This document shows positions 25,171 through 33,750 of a stretch of DNA of 64,000 nt, in pieces; position 1 is the first letter of the stretch; each line of letters begins with the position of its first letter. The notes beneath the pieces are model-generated. The model made no database searches, was not told where the DNA came from, and saw only the letters and a list, made by a program, of their open reading frames with translations. Source of the stretch: Lewinellaceae bacterium. Its GTDB lineage: Bacteria > Bacteroidota > Bacteroidia > Chitinophagales > Saprospiraceae. A program made the position numbers and the translations under genes. The stretch spans positions 1 to 64,000 of the forward strand of contig JACJXZ010000018.1 of assembly GCA_020636375.1 (NCBI GenBank), given 5' to 3'.

Positions 25171-26585
25171 ATATCAAACTCCACCCGCCGGTTCTGCTCC
25201 CGCCCGGCGGCGTACTTGTTGTTGGCGATGGGGCGGGACTCGCCGTATCCGACGAAGCTCATCCTCGCCTCGCTTATCCCTTTTCCGGCCAGGTAGTCGT
25301 AGCAGGACTTTGCCCGGCTTTCCGACAATTTCTGGTTGAAGGCGGCGTCGCCCACGCTGTCGGTATGGCCGCCGATGCGCAGCTTGTAGTCCGGGTAGCG
25401 GTTGAGGATGTCGGCCACCTGGTTCAGGATGGCCAGCGATCCCTGGGTCAGGGTTGCCTTCCCGGTTTCGAACTGCACGTTTTGCATGGCAAAATCCAGC
25501 ACTTCCCGGTCTTCCTGTTTGATTTCCGGGCAGCCGCGGTTGGATGCCGGGCCGGCGGTTTCCGGGCAGCGGTCGTCGGGGTCGGCCAGGCCGTCGCCGT
25601 CGGTGTCCGGGCAGCCGGCCATCACCAGGGCGCCTTTGACGTCGGGGCAGCGGTCGTTCTTATCCGCTACGCCGTCGCCGTCGCGGTCGGGGCAGCCGCC
25701 GAGGGAGCGCGGGCCGGGTTCGTTGGGGCAGGCGTCGACGCTGTCGGCGATGCCGTCGCCGTCGGCGTCATCGAGGGGGCAGCCGTTGCGCTCGGCGGGG
25801 CCAGGCTGGTCGGGGCACTCGTCCTTATCGTCGGCGATGCCGTCGCCGTCGCGGTCGGGGCAGCCGTTCAGGGCAGCCGTGCCGGCCTGCTGGGGGCAGG
25901 CGTCTTCTCCGTCGGGGATGCCGTCCTTGTCCGTATCCGGGCAGCCGTTGAAGGCGGCCAGGCCGGCGACTGTGGGGCAGAGGTCGTTGCTGTCGGGGAT
26001 GCCGTCGCCGTCGGCGTCGGTGACTTTGGCGGGCTGCTCCGCTCCTTCTCCCAGGAGGAAGAGCAGGCCGGCGCCTACCTGCAGGTTGTCGCGCAGGTCA
26101 TCCAGGCCGATGCGGTATTCGCCTTTTAGGGAGAGGTAAGCATGGCGGTCCATGCGGAAGTTGAGGGCCAGCCCCAGGGGCACCGAGTAGTTGAGGTCGC
26201 TAAGGGCTTCCAGGTTGCCGCCGAAGCCGGCGAAAAGGTAGGGATAAATGAAGTTGGGCTCCCGGAACAGTTTGAGCTGCAGGAGCAGGTCGAGGCTCAT
26301 CACGCCTTCCTGATCGGTATCATTGCCCTGTTCGTCGGTGGGCAGGAAGGCCTTGTATATCTTGAACGGCACGCCCAGGTTGAGGGCGGGCGCCAGGTGA
26401 CGGATGTATTCCACTTCCAGGCCGCTGCCCAGGTCTTCCGAATCCCATTTCTCGGTAAGCGGGAACACGTGGTTGGGCGCGGTGTAGCGCAGGCCGATGC
26501 CGTCTTTGGCGCCAGCGTATTGAGCCTCGGCTCGCGGCAGGGAAAGGGCGAAGAGCAGGCAAAAGAGGATGATAGTTTTTCTCAT
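25158..26585 (-). CDS. OmpA-family protein with thrombospondin type-3 repeats
   Basis: The 475-residue protein has a signal peptide (MRKTIILFCLLFALSLPRAE, AEAQ), an N-terminal beta-barrel of about 165 residues, then six or so calcium-binding TSP3 repeats rich in DxDGDGIxD and CP...GCPD (residues about 190-355). The OmpA C-terminal domain follows (365-475) with LRIGGHTDSVGD, NQKLSESRAKSCYDYL and GYGESRPIANN, which binds peptidoglycan. It tethers outer membrane to cell wall. Monocistronic; its 3' end overlaps the delta-60 gene. Confidence 0.95.
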   Translation of the reverse strand: MRKTIILFCLLFALSLPRAEAQYAGAKDGIGLRYTAPNHVFPLTEKWDSEDLGSGLEVEYIRHLAPALNLGVPFKIYKAFLPTDEQGNDTDQEGVMSLDLLLQLKLFREPNFIYPYLFAGFGGNLEALSDLNYSVPLGLALNFRMDRHAYLSLKGEYRIGLDDLRDNLQVGAGLLFLLGEGAEQPAKVTDADGDGIPDSNDLCPTVAGLAAFNGCPDTDKDGIPDGEDACPQQAGTAALNGCPDRDGDGIADDKDECPDQPGPAERNGCPLDDADGDGIADSVDACPNEPGPRSLGGCPDRDGDGVADKNDRCPDVKGALVMAGCPDTDGDGLADPDDRCPETAGPASNRGCPEIKQEDREVLDFAMQNVQFETGKATLTQGSLAILNQVADILNRYPDYKLRIGGHTDSVGDAAFNQKLSESRAKSCYDYLAGKGISEARMSFVGYGESRPIANNKYAAGREQNRRVEFDIYLD

Positions 26586-26887
26586 AATTCTGGGGTATAA
26601 GTGTGTAAGTTTGTAAATGAGGGGGTGTCCGGGATTTGCTCATGAATTGCCTTCCTTTATACCTATCCACATTTACATACACATGCACCGATACAGCATT
26701 CCTCCGATCCCAAAATAAAAAAAAATTCCAATGGAACAGAACAAATTTTCCCTGCGGCCACTCCGGAAACCTGCGCAATGGAACAAAAAAGTGAAGAAAT
26801 GATTAGCGAGAACCATATATTTAATAGTGATCATCAAAATTAAACTATAATTCACTCATTCCTTCATTCACTCATTCCTTCATTCAC
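26586..26887. repeat. Intergenic gap with a 16-bp tandem repeat
   Basis: Bases 26850-26895 hold nearly three copies of TTCACTCATTCCTTCA; the last one contains the nusB stop (26888-26890). The TTCACTCATTC motif is also part of the CTCCGGAAA elements at 16.5 and 43.7 kb. The remaining gap upstream of the OmpA gene shows no gene. Confidence 0.7.
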
Positions 26888-27823
26888 TCATTCCTGCAAT
26901 CCCCTCCCCTTTTTCTCAATTTTCCCGTCCTTATTGAGCTGTTTCATCAGGCGGTCGAGGATGCCGTTGATGAAGTCTTTGCTTTTGTCGGTGCTGTAGA
27001 GTTTGGAAATCTCCACGAACTCGTTGAGGGTGACTTTGGTGGGGATGGTGGGGAAGCTCATCAGTTCGCAGAGCGCCATTTTGAGGAGGATCATGTCGAT
27101 GACGGCGACGCGGTCGGCATCCCAGTTGCGGAGGGTAGGTTCGATGATGCTGAGCAGTTCGGTATCTTCTTCACAGGCTTTGCGCAGGAGTTTTTCGCCG
27201 AACTCTTCGGTCGTCTCGGCCGTAGGGCGGTATTCTTCGTAAAAATCTTCGGTGGCGGGCAGGCCTTTGATGGTCTTTTTGATGGCGCCGGCCACCAGCG
27301 ACTTGTCGTCTATCCAGTTGGAGAAGTGGTCTTCGATGAAGTCGTCGTAGGTTTCGAGGCTGAGCAGGTGCTTGTAGAGTGCAAGGAGGATTTCGCGGTG
27401 GCTTTCCGGGTCGTCGGAATCCTGCATGACATAGTCGCGGTATTCGTCGGTTTTGGCGAAATCCGTGTAGAAGAAGCGCACCTGGTCGGTATCGAAGCGG
27501 GGGTTGAGCTTGTACTTGCGGAACAGCTGCTGGAGGCCTTCGTTGATGACCAGCGACTTCATAAGGGCATTGTCCCCAAGTTTGGCGGTAAATTGCTTGT
27601 CTTCTTCCGTGGGCAGCAGCTTGGCCATCTTTTTGGCTGCATCCTGTTTGGCATATCCGGTAATGCGGATCAGGCTCAGCAGGCAAAAGAGGTACAACTC
27701 GAAGGATTTCTGTATGCTTGCCCGGTAACGATTGACCACATCGTTGACCCCGAGCTCGCTATCCCTGCTCATGGAATATAGCATCTGCATTACTTTAATG
27801 CGGACGTTCCTTCTACTCAGCAT
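26888..27823 (-). CDS. nusB: Transcription antitermination factor NusB (long form)
   Basis: ATG at 27823 gives 311 residues starting MLSRRNVRIKVMQMLYSM, the standard Bacteroidota start. Bacteroidota NusB carries a long N-terminal part with the RNA-binding NusB fold at the C-terminus (about 190-300): ADRVAVIDMILLKMALCEL, IPTKVTLNEFVEISK, SKDFINGILDRL. It binds boxA RNA with S10 to prevent termination of rRNA transcription. It is the last gene of the DUF1599-DoxX-nusB series, about 90 bases below DoxX on the minus strand relative order. Confidence 0.92.
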   Translation of the reverse strand: MLSRRNVRIKVMQMLYSMSRDSELGVNDVVNRYRASIQKSFELYLFCLLSLIRITGYAKQDAAKKMAKLLPTEEDKQFTAKLGDNALMKSLVINEGLQQLFRKYKLNPRFDTDQVRFFYTDFAKTDEYRDYVMQDSDDPESHREILLALYKHLLSLETYDDFIEDHFSNWIDDKSLVAGAIKKTIKGLPATEDFYEEYRPTAETTEEFGEKLLRKACEEDTELLSIIEPTLRNWDADRVAVIDMILLKMALCELMSFPTIPTKVTLNEFVEISKLYSTDKSKDFINGILDRLMKQLNKDGKIEKKGRGLQE

Positions 27824-27914
27824 GTTTTCAAAATTCCCTGTTATTACAGGATGCAAATATAGTCCTTTAAAGATGGATTGCAAACCGCGAGGGGCAAAGC
27901 ATGACAATTAATCG

Positions 27915-29534
27915 TTATTTTATATATTTTTCTTTGATTTCCTCAAAGGAAGGCAGCCGTTTGTGGTGCCATTTCTGGATGACCCTGCCGTTTTTCAGCA
28001 GGACGACGCCGGGGTTGGACCGCACGATGGTCTTCAGCAGAATATCGTCGGCGGTGTAGAACGGATAACCGCCGCCGGCAGCGGCCTTAAAGCTCGCCAG
28101 CTTGTCTTCCCCGGCGAAAGCGGTCAGGGCAAAGGTTTCATACCCGGCCTGTTCTGCCGCTTCGGCCAGGGGCTTCACTTTGGCCACCCAGGGGGCGAGG
28201 TAATCCTGGTTCCAGGTATACACTGTTTTTTCTACCTGCTTCTTGTCCACCCGGTCGACGCGGCGCACCAGCTTGATGGTGTCTTCCACGGCTACGGTAT
28301 CGACAGCGTAGATGGTGTCTGCCAGCACCTCTGTGACCTTTTCTTCGCCGGCCGCCTTAAGCTTGTAGGCGATGACCATAAAGCTGTAGTTCGGGTTGGA
28401 GAGCAGTTCCTCGCTGATATCCGAACCTTCCGGGCCTGTCGCTTCGAAGTCGCTGACTTTGGTGGGCTCGATCATCCGGGTGATGGTGTCGCCTTCCAGG
28501 CCGCCCCAGCGTTCTTTGAGGTAGGCCACCAGCTCCTGTTCGTAGGGTTCGCCTTCGGCGCTGGGGATGGCATATCCCTCGGGGGCGTCGGCCGAGCGCA
28601 CCAGCACCACCTTCGGCTCGCTCTGGATTTGCTCCAGGTCCCATTCTTCCTTGGGATAATCCTTGTATTGCTTCAGGTACTCTTTCGTGGGAAGCTGCAC
28701 CACCTCGCCGGTGGCTTTGTTGGTCATGCGGTAGGCTTCCAGGTCTACGTTCGTCTCGGCCAGGGTTTCCAGCGTTTTCTCCAGGCGGATGTTGCGGTCT
28801 ACCTTAAAGGGGCGGAAGTCCGTATGAGGAAGGCCCCACATGAAATTGGTAAAACAGTAGAACGTAATGGCCGCGGTGCTGATCAGGACGGTGGCGGTAC
28901 GCCCCCCGGCGCCGAACAGCTGGTGCATCTTTTTATGGGTAAAAACAAAGAGGATGGACGGCACGAGCAGGAACAGGTCTTTGTAGAAAGAGATGCGGGG
29001 TTTTAACTTGATAAAGTCTCCGAAACAGCCGCAGTCCGTCACCTTCATATTGGTTTCCACGTAGGGCCCCCACTGGCCGAACTGGAAGAAGTTGACCCCT
29101 TCCGGCACGTAGCCGGTCAGGAAGGTAAAGCCGGTGAGGAAGGTAAAAAACACGACGATAATCAGGAACGCCCAGGCGGTGAACTTGCGGGCCGACCCGA
29201 TCAGCAGCATGATGCCGAGCACGATCTCCAGCACGATCATAAACACCGAAAAGGCGATGGAGTATTCCGCCAGCCAGGGGAACATGGGCGCCAGGAAGGA
29301 GAACCAGGACCCGCTGAAGGTCGACTCGAATTCCGCAAAATACTGTTCCATCTTGAACGCGGTGCCGAGCGGGTCGACCGCCTTCACCCATCCGGAGAAG
29401 ATGAACAGGGCCCCGCAGAAGTTCTGCAGGAAACTGACCAGCCAGTTGTTGATGCGGCGCGTAGTGAAGCCGATGGCCAGCGTCAGCAGCAGGGCGACAA
29501 CAGCGATCGTTATAACGAGGGTTCCAATGGTCAT
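27915..29534 (-). CDS. DoxX-type membrane protein with C-terminal thioredoxin-like domain
   Basis: The 539-residue protein has four or five membrane helices in the first 215 residues, including FCGALFIFSGWVKAVDPLG, IVLEIVLGIMLLIG and VTDCGCFGDF (the DoxX/MauE-type CxCFGD). A soluble part (about 250-539) ends in a thioredoxin-like segment without a CxxC: NPGVVLLKNGRVIQKWHHK. Family members are found next to DUF1599 in many Bacteroidota. Its start overlaps the DUF1599 stop by 4 bases. It may supply reducing power at the inner membrane; that is inference. Confidence 0.8.
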   Translation of the reverse strand: MTIGTLVITIAVVALLLTLAIGFTTRRINNWLVSFLQNFCGALFIFSGWVKAVDPLGTAFKMEQYFAEFESTFSGSWFSFLAPMFPWLAEYSIAFSVFMIVLEIVLGIMLLIGSARKFTAWAFLIIVVFFTFLTGFTFLTGYVPEGVNFFQFGQWGPYVETNMKVTDCGCFGDFIKLKPRISFYKDLFLLVPSILFVFTHKKMHQLFGAGGRTATVLISTAAITFYCFTNFMWGLPHTDFRPFKVDRNIRLEKTLETLAETNVDLEAYRMTNKATGEVVQLPTKEYLKQYKDYPKEEWDLEQIQSEPKVVLVRSADAPEGYAIPSAEGEPYEQELVAYLKERWGGLEGDTITRMIEPTKVSDFEATGPEGSDISEELLSNPNYSFMVIAYKLKAAGEEKVTEVLADTIYAVDTVAVEDTIKLVRRVDRVDKKQVEKTVYTWNQDYLAPWVAKVKPLAEAAEQAGYETFALTAFAGEDKLASFKAAAGGGYPFYTADDILLKTIVRSNPGVVLLKNGRVIQKWHHKRLPSFEEIKEKYIK

Positions 29535-30091
29535 AGTTCCTGTCTTTTAATAAGTGCAAAAATAGCATAGTTCACAATATCCTGGTAATTGGCCTCCAGC
29601 CCTTCCGAAGCGATGGTCCGCCCTTCGTTGTCCTCGATCTGTTTGATGCGCAGCAGCTTCATCAGGATGAGGTCGGTCATGGAGCTGACGCGCATGTCGC
29701 GCCAGGCTTCTCCGTAGTCGTGGTTCTTGGCTTCGAGCAGGGCCCGCGTTTGCGCCGCCTTTTCGCCGTACAGCCGCAGGGCTTCCTCCGGCGGCAGCTC
29801 CAGCGGGGCGCTTTCGGGCAGCTCCAGCTGCAACATCGCCATCAGGCTGTAGTTGATCAGCCCCATGTAATCGCCCTCGACGCTGTCTTCCACCTTCTGC
29901 CGCCCCTTCTCCTCGATGCTCCGGATGCGCCGGGCCTTGATGAAGAGCTGGTCGGTCAGGGAAGAGGGCCGCAAGATACGCCAGGCGGTGCCGTAATCGC
30001 GGGTTTTCTGCTCAAATAATTCCCGGCACTTAACAAGGATCTGGTCAAACTGCTCGAGGGTTCGGTTCACGCCAGTGTGGTTTTGGGGCAA
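29531..30091 (-). CDS. DUF1599 protein
   Basis: The 186 residues contain two copies of the DUF1599 unit: ELFEQKTRDYGTAWRILRPSSLTDQLFIKARRI and later LLEAKNHDYGEAWRDMRVSSMTDLILMKLLRI, each followed by an NYxxxAxLxL segment. This duplicated arrangement is normal for the family in Bacteroidota. The catalytic role is unknown; the fold may be MazG-like. It is the first gene of the operon with the DoxX protein (ATGA overlap) and nusB downstream. Confidence 0.85.
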   Translation of the reverse strand: MPQNHTGVNRTLEQFDQILVKCRELFEQKTRDYGTAWRILRPSSLTDQLFIKARRIRSIEEKGRQKVEDSVEGDYMGLINYSLMAMLQLELPESAPLELPPEEALRLYGEKAAQTRALLEAKNHDYGEAWRDMRVSSMTDLILMKLLRIKQIEDNEGRTIASEGLEANYQDIVNYAIFALIKRQEL

Positions 30092-30316
30092 ATATAGTAA
30101 ATTCGCAGTTCGCAGTTTGGCAGCACAACCAAATAGGCGGATGGATTTATTTTAACCCTGGCCGGGCAGAATTAAAACCTCACCCCAAATTACGAACAAA
30201 GAACCGAGGCCCTGTTAACAGCCCTCAAAGCTTTGTTAAGGAGATGCAAATCCCCGGAAATCCTTACCTTCGCAACCTCAATATTGCGCCACAACACCTG
30301 CCCTACGAGTGGAACG

Positions 30317-30532
30317 CCCCCCAAAACCCAAAACCTAAAACCTAAACCCCAAAACCTAAAACCCAAAACCCAAAACCTAAACCCCAAAACCCCAAAACCC
30401 AAAACCTAAACCCCATAACACCGCAATACCATAACACCCCAAAACCCAAAACCCAAACCCCAAAACCCAAACCCCAAAACCCACAACCTAAACCCTAAAA
30501 CCTAACACCCCAAACCCCAACCCCACATCACC
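30317..30532. repeat. Telomere-like CCCCAAAA / CCTAAA array
   Basis: About 215 bases of irregular CCCAAAACC, CCTAAA and CCCCAAAA units, ending about 17 bases before the ATG of the YigZ gene. The opposite strand is made of GGGTTTTGGG runs able to form many G-quadruplexes. 30092-30316 upstream holds nothing else I can identify. Confidence 0.9.
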
Positions 30533-30549
30533 ACAAAACCACCCTATCC

Positions 30550-31212
30550 ATGCCCAACCCCAAAGACACATACACAACCCTCGCCGGCCCGGCCTACGGG
30601 GAATTCCGGGACCGGGGCAGCAAGTTCCTGGCCTATGCTTTTCCCGTTTATTCCGAGGAGGAATGGCAGGCAAAGCTGGAAGAGGTGCGCCGCGAGCATC
30701 CCAAAGCGCGGCACCACTGCTACGCCTTCCGCCTCGGGCTGGACGGCAACAACTTCCGCGCCAACGACGACGGCGAGCCCAGCGGCACCGCCGGCCGCCC
30801 TATCCTGGGGCAGATCGACAGCTTCGGGCTGGTCAATGTCATCGTCATTGTCGTGCGTTACTTCGGGGGGACCCTCCTGGGCGCCTCCGGCCTGATCAAC
30901 GCCTACCGGGAAAGCGCCGCCGACGCCCTGGGGCGGGCCGAAGCCGTCGAACGGACGGTCGAAGACGTCTACCGGGTTACGTTCGACTACGCCCTGATGG
31001 GCCAGGTGATGAGCAGCATCAAAAGCCTGGGCCTGGAGATGGCCCGCCAGGATTTCGGAAATACCGGCGTCGTCGAGCTGGCTATCCGCCAGAGCGAGGT
31101 GGCCGATAAGCTGCGCCGCCTGAAGGCCGCCGTGGCCGGCGTCTACCTGGAAGAAGTGGACGGGCTGGAGGAGATTGAGGGGTTTGAGCTGGAGTATTTG
31201 TGTACGCGGTAG
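30550..31212 (+). CDS. yigZ: YigZ/IMPACT family protein
   Basis: The 220-residue protein has the UPF0029 N-terminal domain: YGEFRDRGSKFLAYAFPV, ARHHCYAFRLG, NDDGEPSGTAGRPILGQI and VIVVRYFGGTLLGASGLINAY. A ferredoxin-like C-terminal domain (about 140-205) follows. Length and motifs match YigZ; the eukaryotic relative IMPACT modulates GCN2 signalling, while the bacterial role is unclear. The start codon follows directly on the CCCCAAAA array, and the stop is followed at once by a 34-bp array, so the gene is boxed in by repeats. Confidence 0.93.
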   Translation: MPNPKDTYTTLAGPAYGEFRDRGSKFLAYAFPVYSEEEWQAKLEEVRREHPKARHHCYAFRLGLDGNNFRANDDGEPSGTAGRPILGQIDSFGLVNVIVIVVRYFGGTLLGASGLINAYRESAADALGRAEAVERTVEDVYRVTFDYALMGQVMSSIKSLGLEMARQDFGNTGVVELAIRQSEVADKLRRLKAAVAGVYLEEVDGLEEIEGFELEYLCTR

Positions 31213-31214
31213 GG

Positions 31215-31400
31215 ATGGTTATATTGCTGGCACAGCGGGGGCTCGTGGGTGGTTATATTGCTGGCACAGCGGGGGCTCGTGGATGGTTATATTGCTGGCA
31301 CAGCGGGGGCTCGTGGATGGTTATATTGCTGGCACAGCGGGGCTCGTGGATGGTTATATTGCTGGCACAGCGAGGGCTCGTGGATGGTTATATTGCTTTT
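31215..31400. repeat. 34-bp tandem array (GGTTATATTGCTGGCACAGC)
   Basis: Units start at 31217, 31251, 31285, 31319, 31352 and 31386 (period 34, once 33). The unit reads GGTTATATTGCTGGCACAGC followed by GGGGGCTCGTGGAT. It is nearly identical between copies. It is not a CRISPR array: there are no unique spacers. A related array is at 7.09-7.21 kb. Confidence 0.9.
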
Positions 31401-31521
31401 GGAAAAACCAGGATTGTTTAAAAAAGCGTATCCGGTAGATTTTCAGTAATGCGAAGCATATTAGAAAATAATAGAACTTTCACGACAAAAAGTCATTTCA
31501 TTTGACCAGCTCATTAGCAGC

Positions 31522-32055
31522 ATGCGAAAACTAAGCCTGAAAGAACTCAACCGCCCCTCTGTCGCCGAATTCAGGGCACAGGAAAAGGCTCCCGTTTGCC
31601 TGGTGCTCGACAACATCCGCTCGGCGCTCAACGTGGGGTCCGCCTTCCGCACCGCCGACGCCTTCGCCCTGGAAAAGATCTTCCTCTGCGGCATCACCGC
31701 CACCCCGCCCCACCGCGAAATCCTGAAAACGGCCATCGGCGCCACCGAGTCGGTGGACTGGGCCTACGAGGAGGACACCGTGCCGGCTATCCGGCGCCTG
31801 CAGGAGCAGGGCTACCGGGTGCTGGCCGTCGAGCAGGCCGACGAGCGCGCCTGGCTCCAGGAGGTTCAGGTAGAAAAGGGGCAAAAATATGCCCTGGTGT
31901 TTGGCAATGAGGTGGAGGGCGTCAGCGATGCCGCCATGGCGGCGGTGGACGGCTGCGTAGAGGTGCCCCAGTTCGGCACCAAGCACTCGCTCAACATCTC
32001 GGTCTGCCTGGGCATCGTGGTTTGGGAGTTCTTCCGGCAGTGGAGGTATGGGTGA
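31522..32055 (+). CDS. SpoU-family RNA 2'-O-methyltransferase
   Basis: The 177 residues carry LDNIRSALNVGSAFRTADAF (29-48, catalytic Arg43), FGNEVEGVS and VPQFGTKHSLNISVCLGIVV, the three motifs of the SPOUT TrmH/TrmL group. Compared with the other methylase at 19.4 kb it is shorter and lacks an extra RNA-binding domain, as TrmL-like enzymes do. It acts in the cytoplasm on rRNA or tRNA; the target cannot be told from sequence. ATG at 31522 starts MRKLSLKELNRPS, a start common in Bacteroidota members. Confidence 0.88.
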   Translation: MRKLSLKELNRPSVAEFRAQEKAPVCLVLDNIRSALNVGSAFRTADAFALEKIFLCGITATPPHREILKTAIGATESVDWAYEEDTVPAIRRLQEQGYRVLAVEQADERAWLQEVQVEKGQKYALVFGNEVEGVSDAAMAAVDGCVEVPQFGTKHSLNISVCLGIVVWEFFRQWRYG

Positions 32056-32064
32056 GGGGGGGGG

Positions 32065-32145
32065 TGTTGGCTGTTGGCTGTTCGCTTTTGGCTGTTCGCT
32101 ATTCGCTGTTCGCTGTTGGCTGTTCGCTTTTGGCTGGGTGCGGGG
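32065..32145. repeat. TTCGCTGTTCGC-type simple repeat
   Basis: Units such as TTGGCTG, TTCGCTT and TTCGCTG follow the methylase stop. This is the reverse complement of the GCGAACA array at 45.4 kb. Confidence 0.7.
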
Positions 32146-32205
32146 ATGTTCAACCTGCTGTGTTTTTTTGTTTTGAACCGCAGGGGGCGCAGACAGCCAC
32201 AGAGA

Positions 32206-32345
32206 CGCTACCCGTCTGGCCTCGGCCTGAGCTCACCCGAACGCCGGACAGCAGAAAGCAGAAAGCCGAGCGGAGTCGAGGCCGAGCGGAGTCGAGGCCG
32301 AGCGTGTGCAGGAGGCATGGAGTGTCCAACCTCAGACGGGTAGCC
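32206..32345. mobile_element. GGCTACCC-family MITE, copy 2 (8-bp target duplication)
   Basis: The element starts CGCTACCCGTCT (first base changed) and ends AGACGGGTAGCC. Flanks CACAGAGA (32198-32205) and CACAGAGA (32346-32353) form a perfect 8-bp target duplication. Internally the GAGCGGAGTCGAGGCC unit is duplicated, making this copy 140 bp. The remaining gap to 32743 holds small hairpins (GACGAATGCTGCGCATTGTC, TGCTGACCGCAAGCGTCAGCA) and no gene. Confidence 0.88.
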
Positions 32346-32743
32346 CACAGAGAGCGCAAGCGGCTGTAGATCTACACCCTAAACTGTGATCCGGCTATCT
32401 GCCTTACGTTGGATCCCGCTTTTCAGTATTAAAAGCGGGATATGTTGTCCTGACGAATGCTGCGCATTGTCAGGGTGCTGACCGCAAGCGTCAGCATTTG
32501 TTGCCCGTTTGGCCCTGGGGCCGCCGGAACAATTGGCTTCCCTAACGGACAACTACCAACCGACAACAGCAACTTGTACAGCCCTGCGATCCTCTGCGTT
32601 CCCCACACTACTGGACAAAATGGTTTGGGACAGGCCCTTTTTGCCCGCCTCGGCCTTCGGCCGACCGCTGCGCTCCGGCATCCCCCCTTGCAAAGCCCCC
32701 AAATTGCCTTATCTTTGCCCTCCAATCTCAATCGCTATTAACA

Positions 32744-33595
32744 ATGGTAGAACAAGACACCAAGCAACAGATCATCGACCTGGAAAAGTGGAAGGCCGCC
32801 TTCCGGGAACACGCCTCCTCTTACCAGCAGGCAGCGCCCTATCCGCACGCCCGGTTCGACGGCTTCCTGGAGCCATGGGCCGCCCGCGAAGCCATGAACG
32901 CCTTCCCTAAGGTCAAAGACCAGGGCTGGATCCACTACGTGCACGTCAACGAAAAGAAACACGGCCTCAACAAGATGGACCTCATCCCCGGTTTCATCCG
33001 GGAGGTCATCACCGCCCTCAACAGCGACGAGTTCGTCGCCGCCCTCAGCGAGCTGACCGGCATCCCCGGCCTCAAAGCCGACCCCACCCTGGAAGGCGGC
33101 GGCCTGCACCAGAGCCAGCGCGGCGGCTACCTCAACATCCACGCCGACTTCACCGTGCACCCCCACAAGCGCACCTGGCGGCGGCGGGTCAACCTGCTGG
33201 TCTACCTCAACGAAGGCTGGCTGCCGGAATACAAGGGCGACCTGGAGCTGTGGTCGCGCGACATGAAGGAATGCGTGCAGAAGATCAGCCCCGTCTTCAA
33301 CCGCTGCGCCATCTTCAATACCGACGAGGATTCCTTCCACGGCCTGCCCGACCCCATCGAATGCCCGGAGGACATGACCCGCAAATCCATCGCCCTGTAC
33401 TACTTCACCGAAGAGGAAAAAGCGCCCCGGGCACGGGCCACCAACTACCGCGCCCGCCCCACCGACGGCGTCAAGGCGCTCTTCATCTGGCTGGACAAAC
33501 AGGCGGTGAACGTGTATACGAAGATCAAAGGGACGCTCGGCATTAATGATGATTTTGTGAGTAAGGTGTTGAATTGGTTCAGTAGGAAGAAATAG
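32744..33595 (+). CDS. 2-oxoglutarate/Fe(II)-dependent oxygenase, prolyl-hydroxylase-like
   Basis: The 283-residue protein has a double-stranded beta-helix core: GGYLNIHADFTVHP (iron ligands His133 and Asp135), RRVNLLVYLNEGW, FNTDEDSFHGLPDP (third ligand His199) and MTRKSIALYYFTEE with Arg213 as the probable 2-oxoglutarate anchor. This pattern matches the 2OG-FeII_Oxy_3/prolyl 4-hydroxylase group. It may hydroxylate a protein or a small molecule. The next gene is a glycosyltransferase on the same strand, but a G-rich array lies between them. Confidence 0.85.
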   Translation: MVEQDTKQQIIDLEKWKAAFREHASSYQQAAPYPHARFDGFLEPWAAREAMNAFPKVKDQGWIHYVHVNEKKHGLNKMDLIPGFIREVITALNSDEFVAALSELTGIPGLKADPTLEGGGLHQSQRGGYLNIHADFTVHPHKRTWRRRVNLLVYLNEGWLPEYKGDLELWSRDMKECVQKISPVFNRCAIFNTDEDSFHGLPDPIECPEDMTRKSIALYYFTEEEKAPRARATNYRARPTDGVKALFIWLDKQAVNVYTKIKGTLGINDDFVSKVLNWFSRKK

Positions 33596-33686
33596 ATGGG
33601 GAGATGGGGAGAGAGGGAGAGGGGGAGAGAGGGAGAGGGGGAGATGGGGAGATGGGGAGATGGGGAGAGAGGGAGAGGGGGAGATT
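33594..33686. repeat. G/A-rich array (GGGGAGATGGGGAGAGAGGGAGA)
   Basis: About 90 bases of irregular AGATGGGG, AGAGGG and AGAGGGGG units begin at the stop of the oxygenase gene. The strand is almost entirely purine, with a T in each ATG, so it could form triplex or G-quadruplex structures. Confidence 0.85.
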
Positions 33687-33750
33687 GTGGGGGGACGAGG
33701 TTTGAGAACCTTCCTTCCGGCCCCCTTCTGATAGGTCTTAAACCTGAAAA

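Noticed and set aside
31215..31400. Possible CRISPR array
   Set aside because: Units are directly adjacent with no variable spacers and no cas genes are present; it is a tandem repeat.
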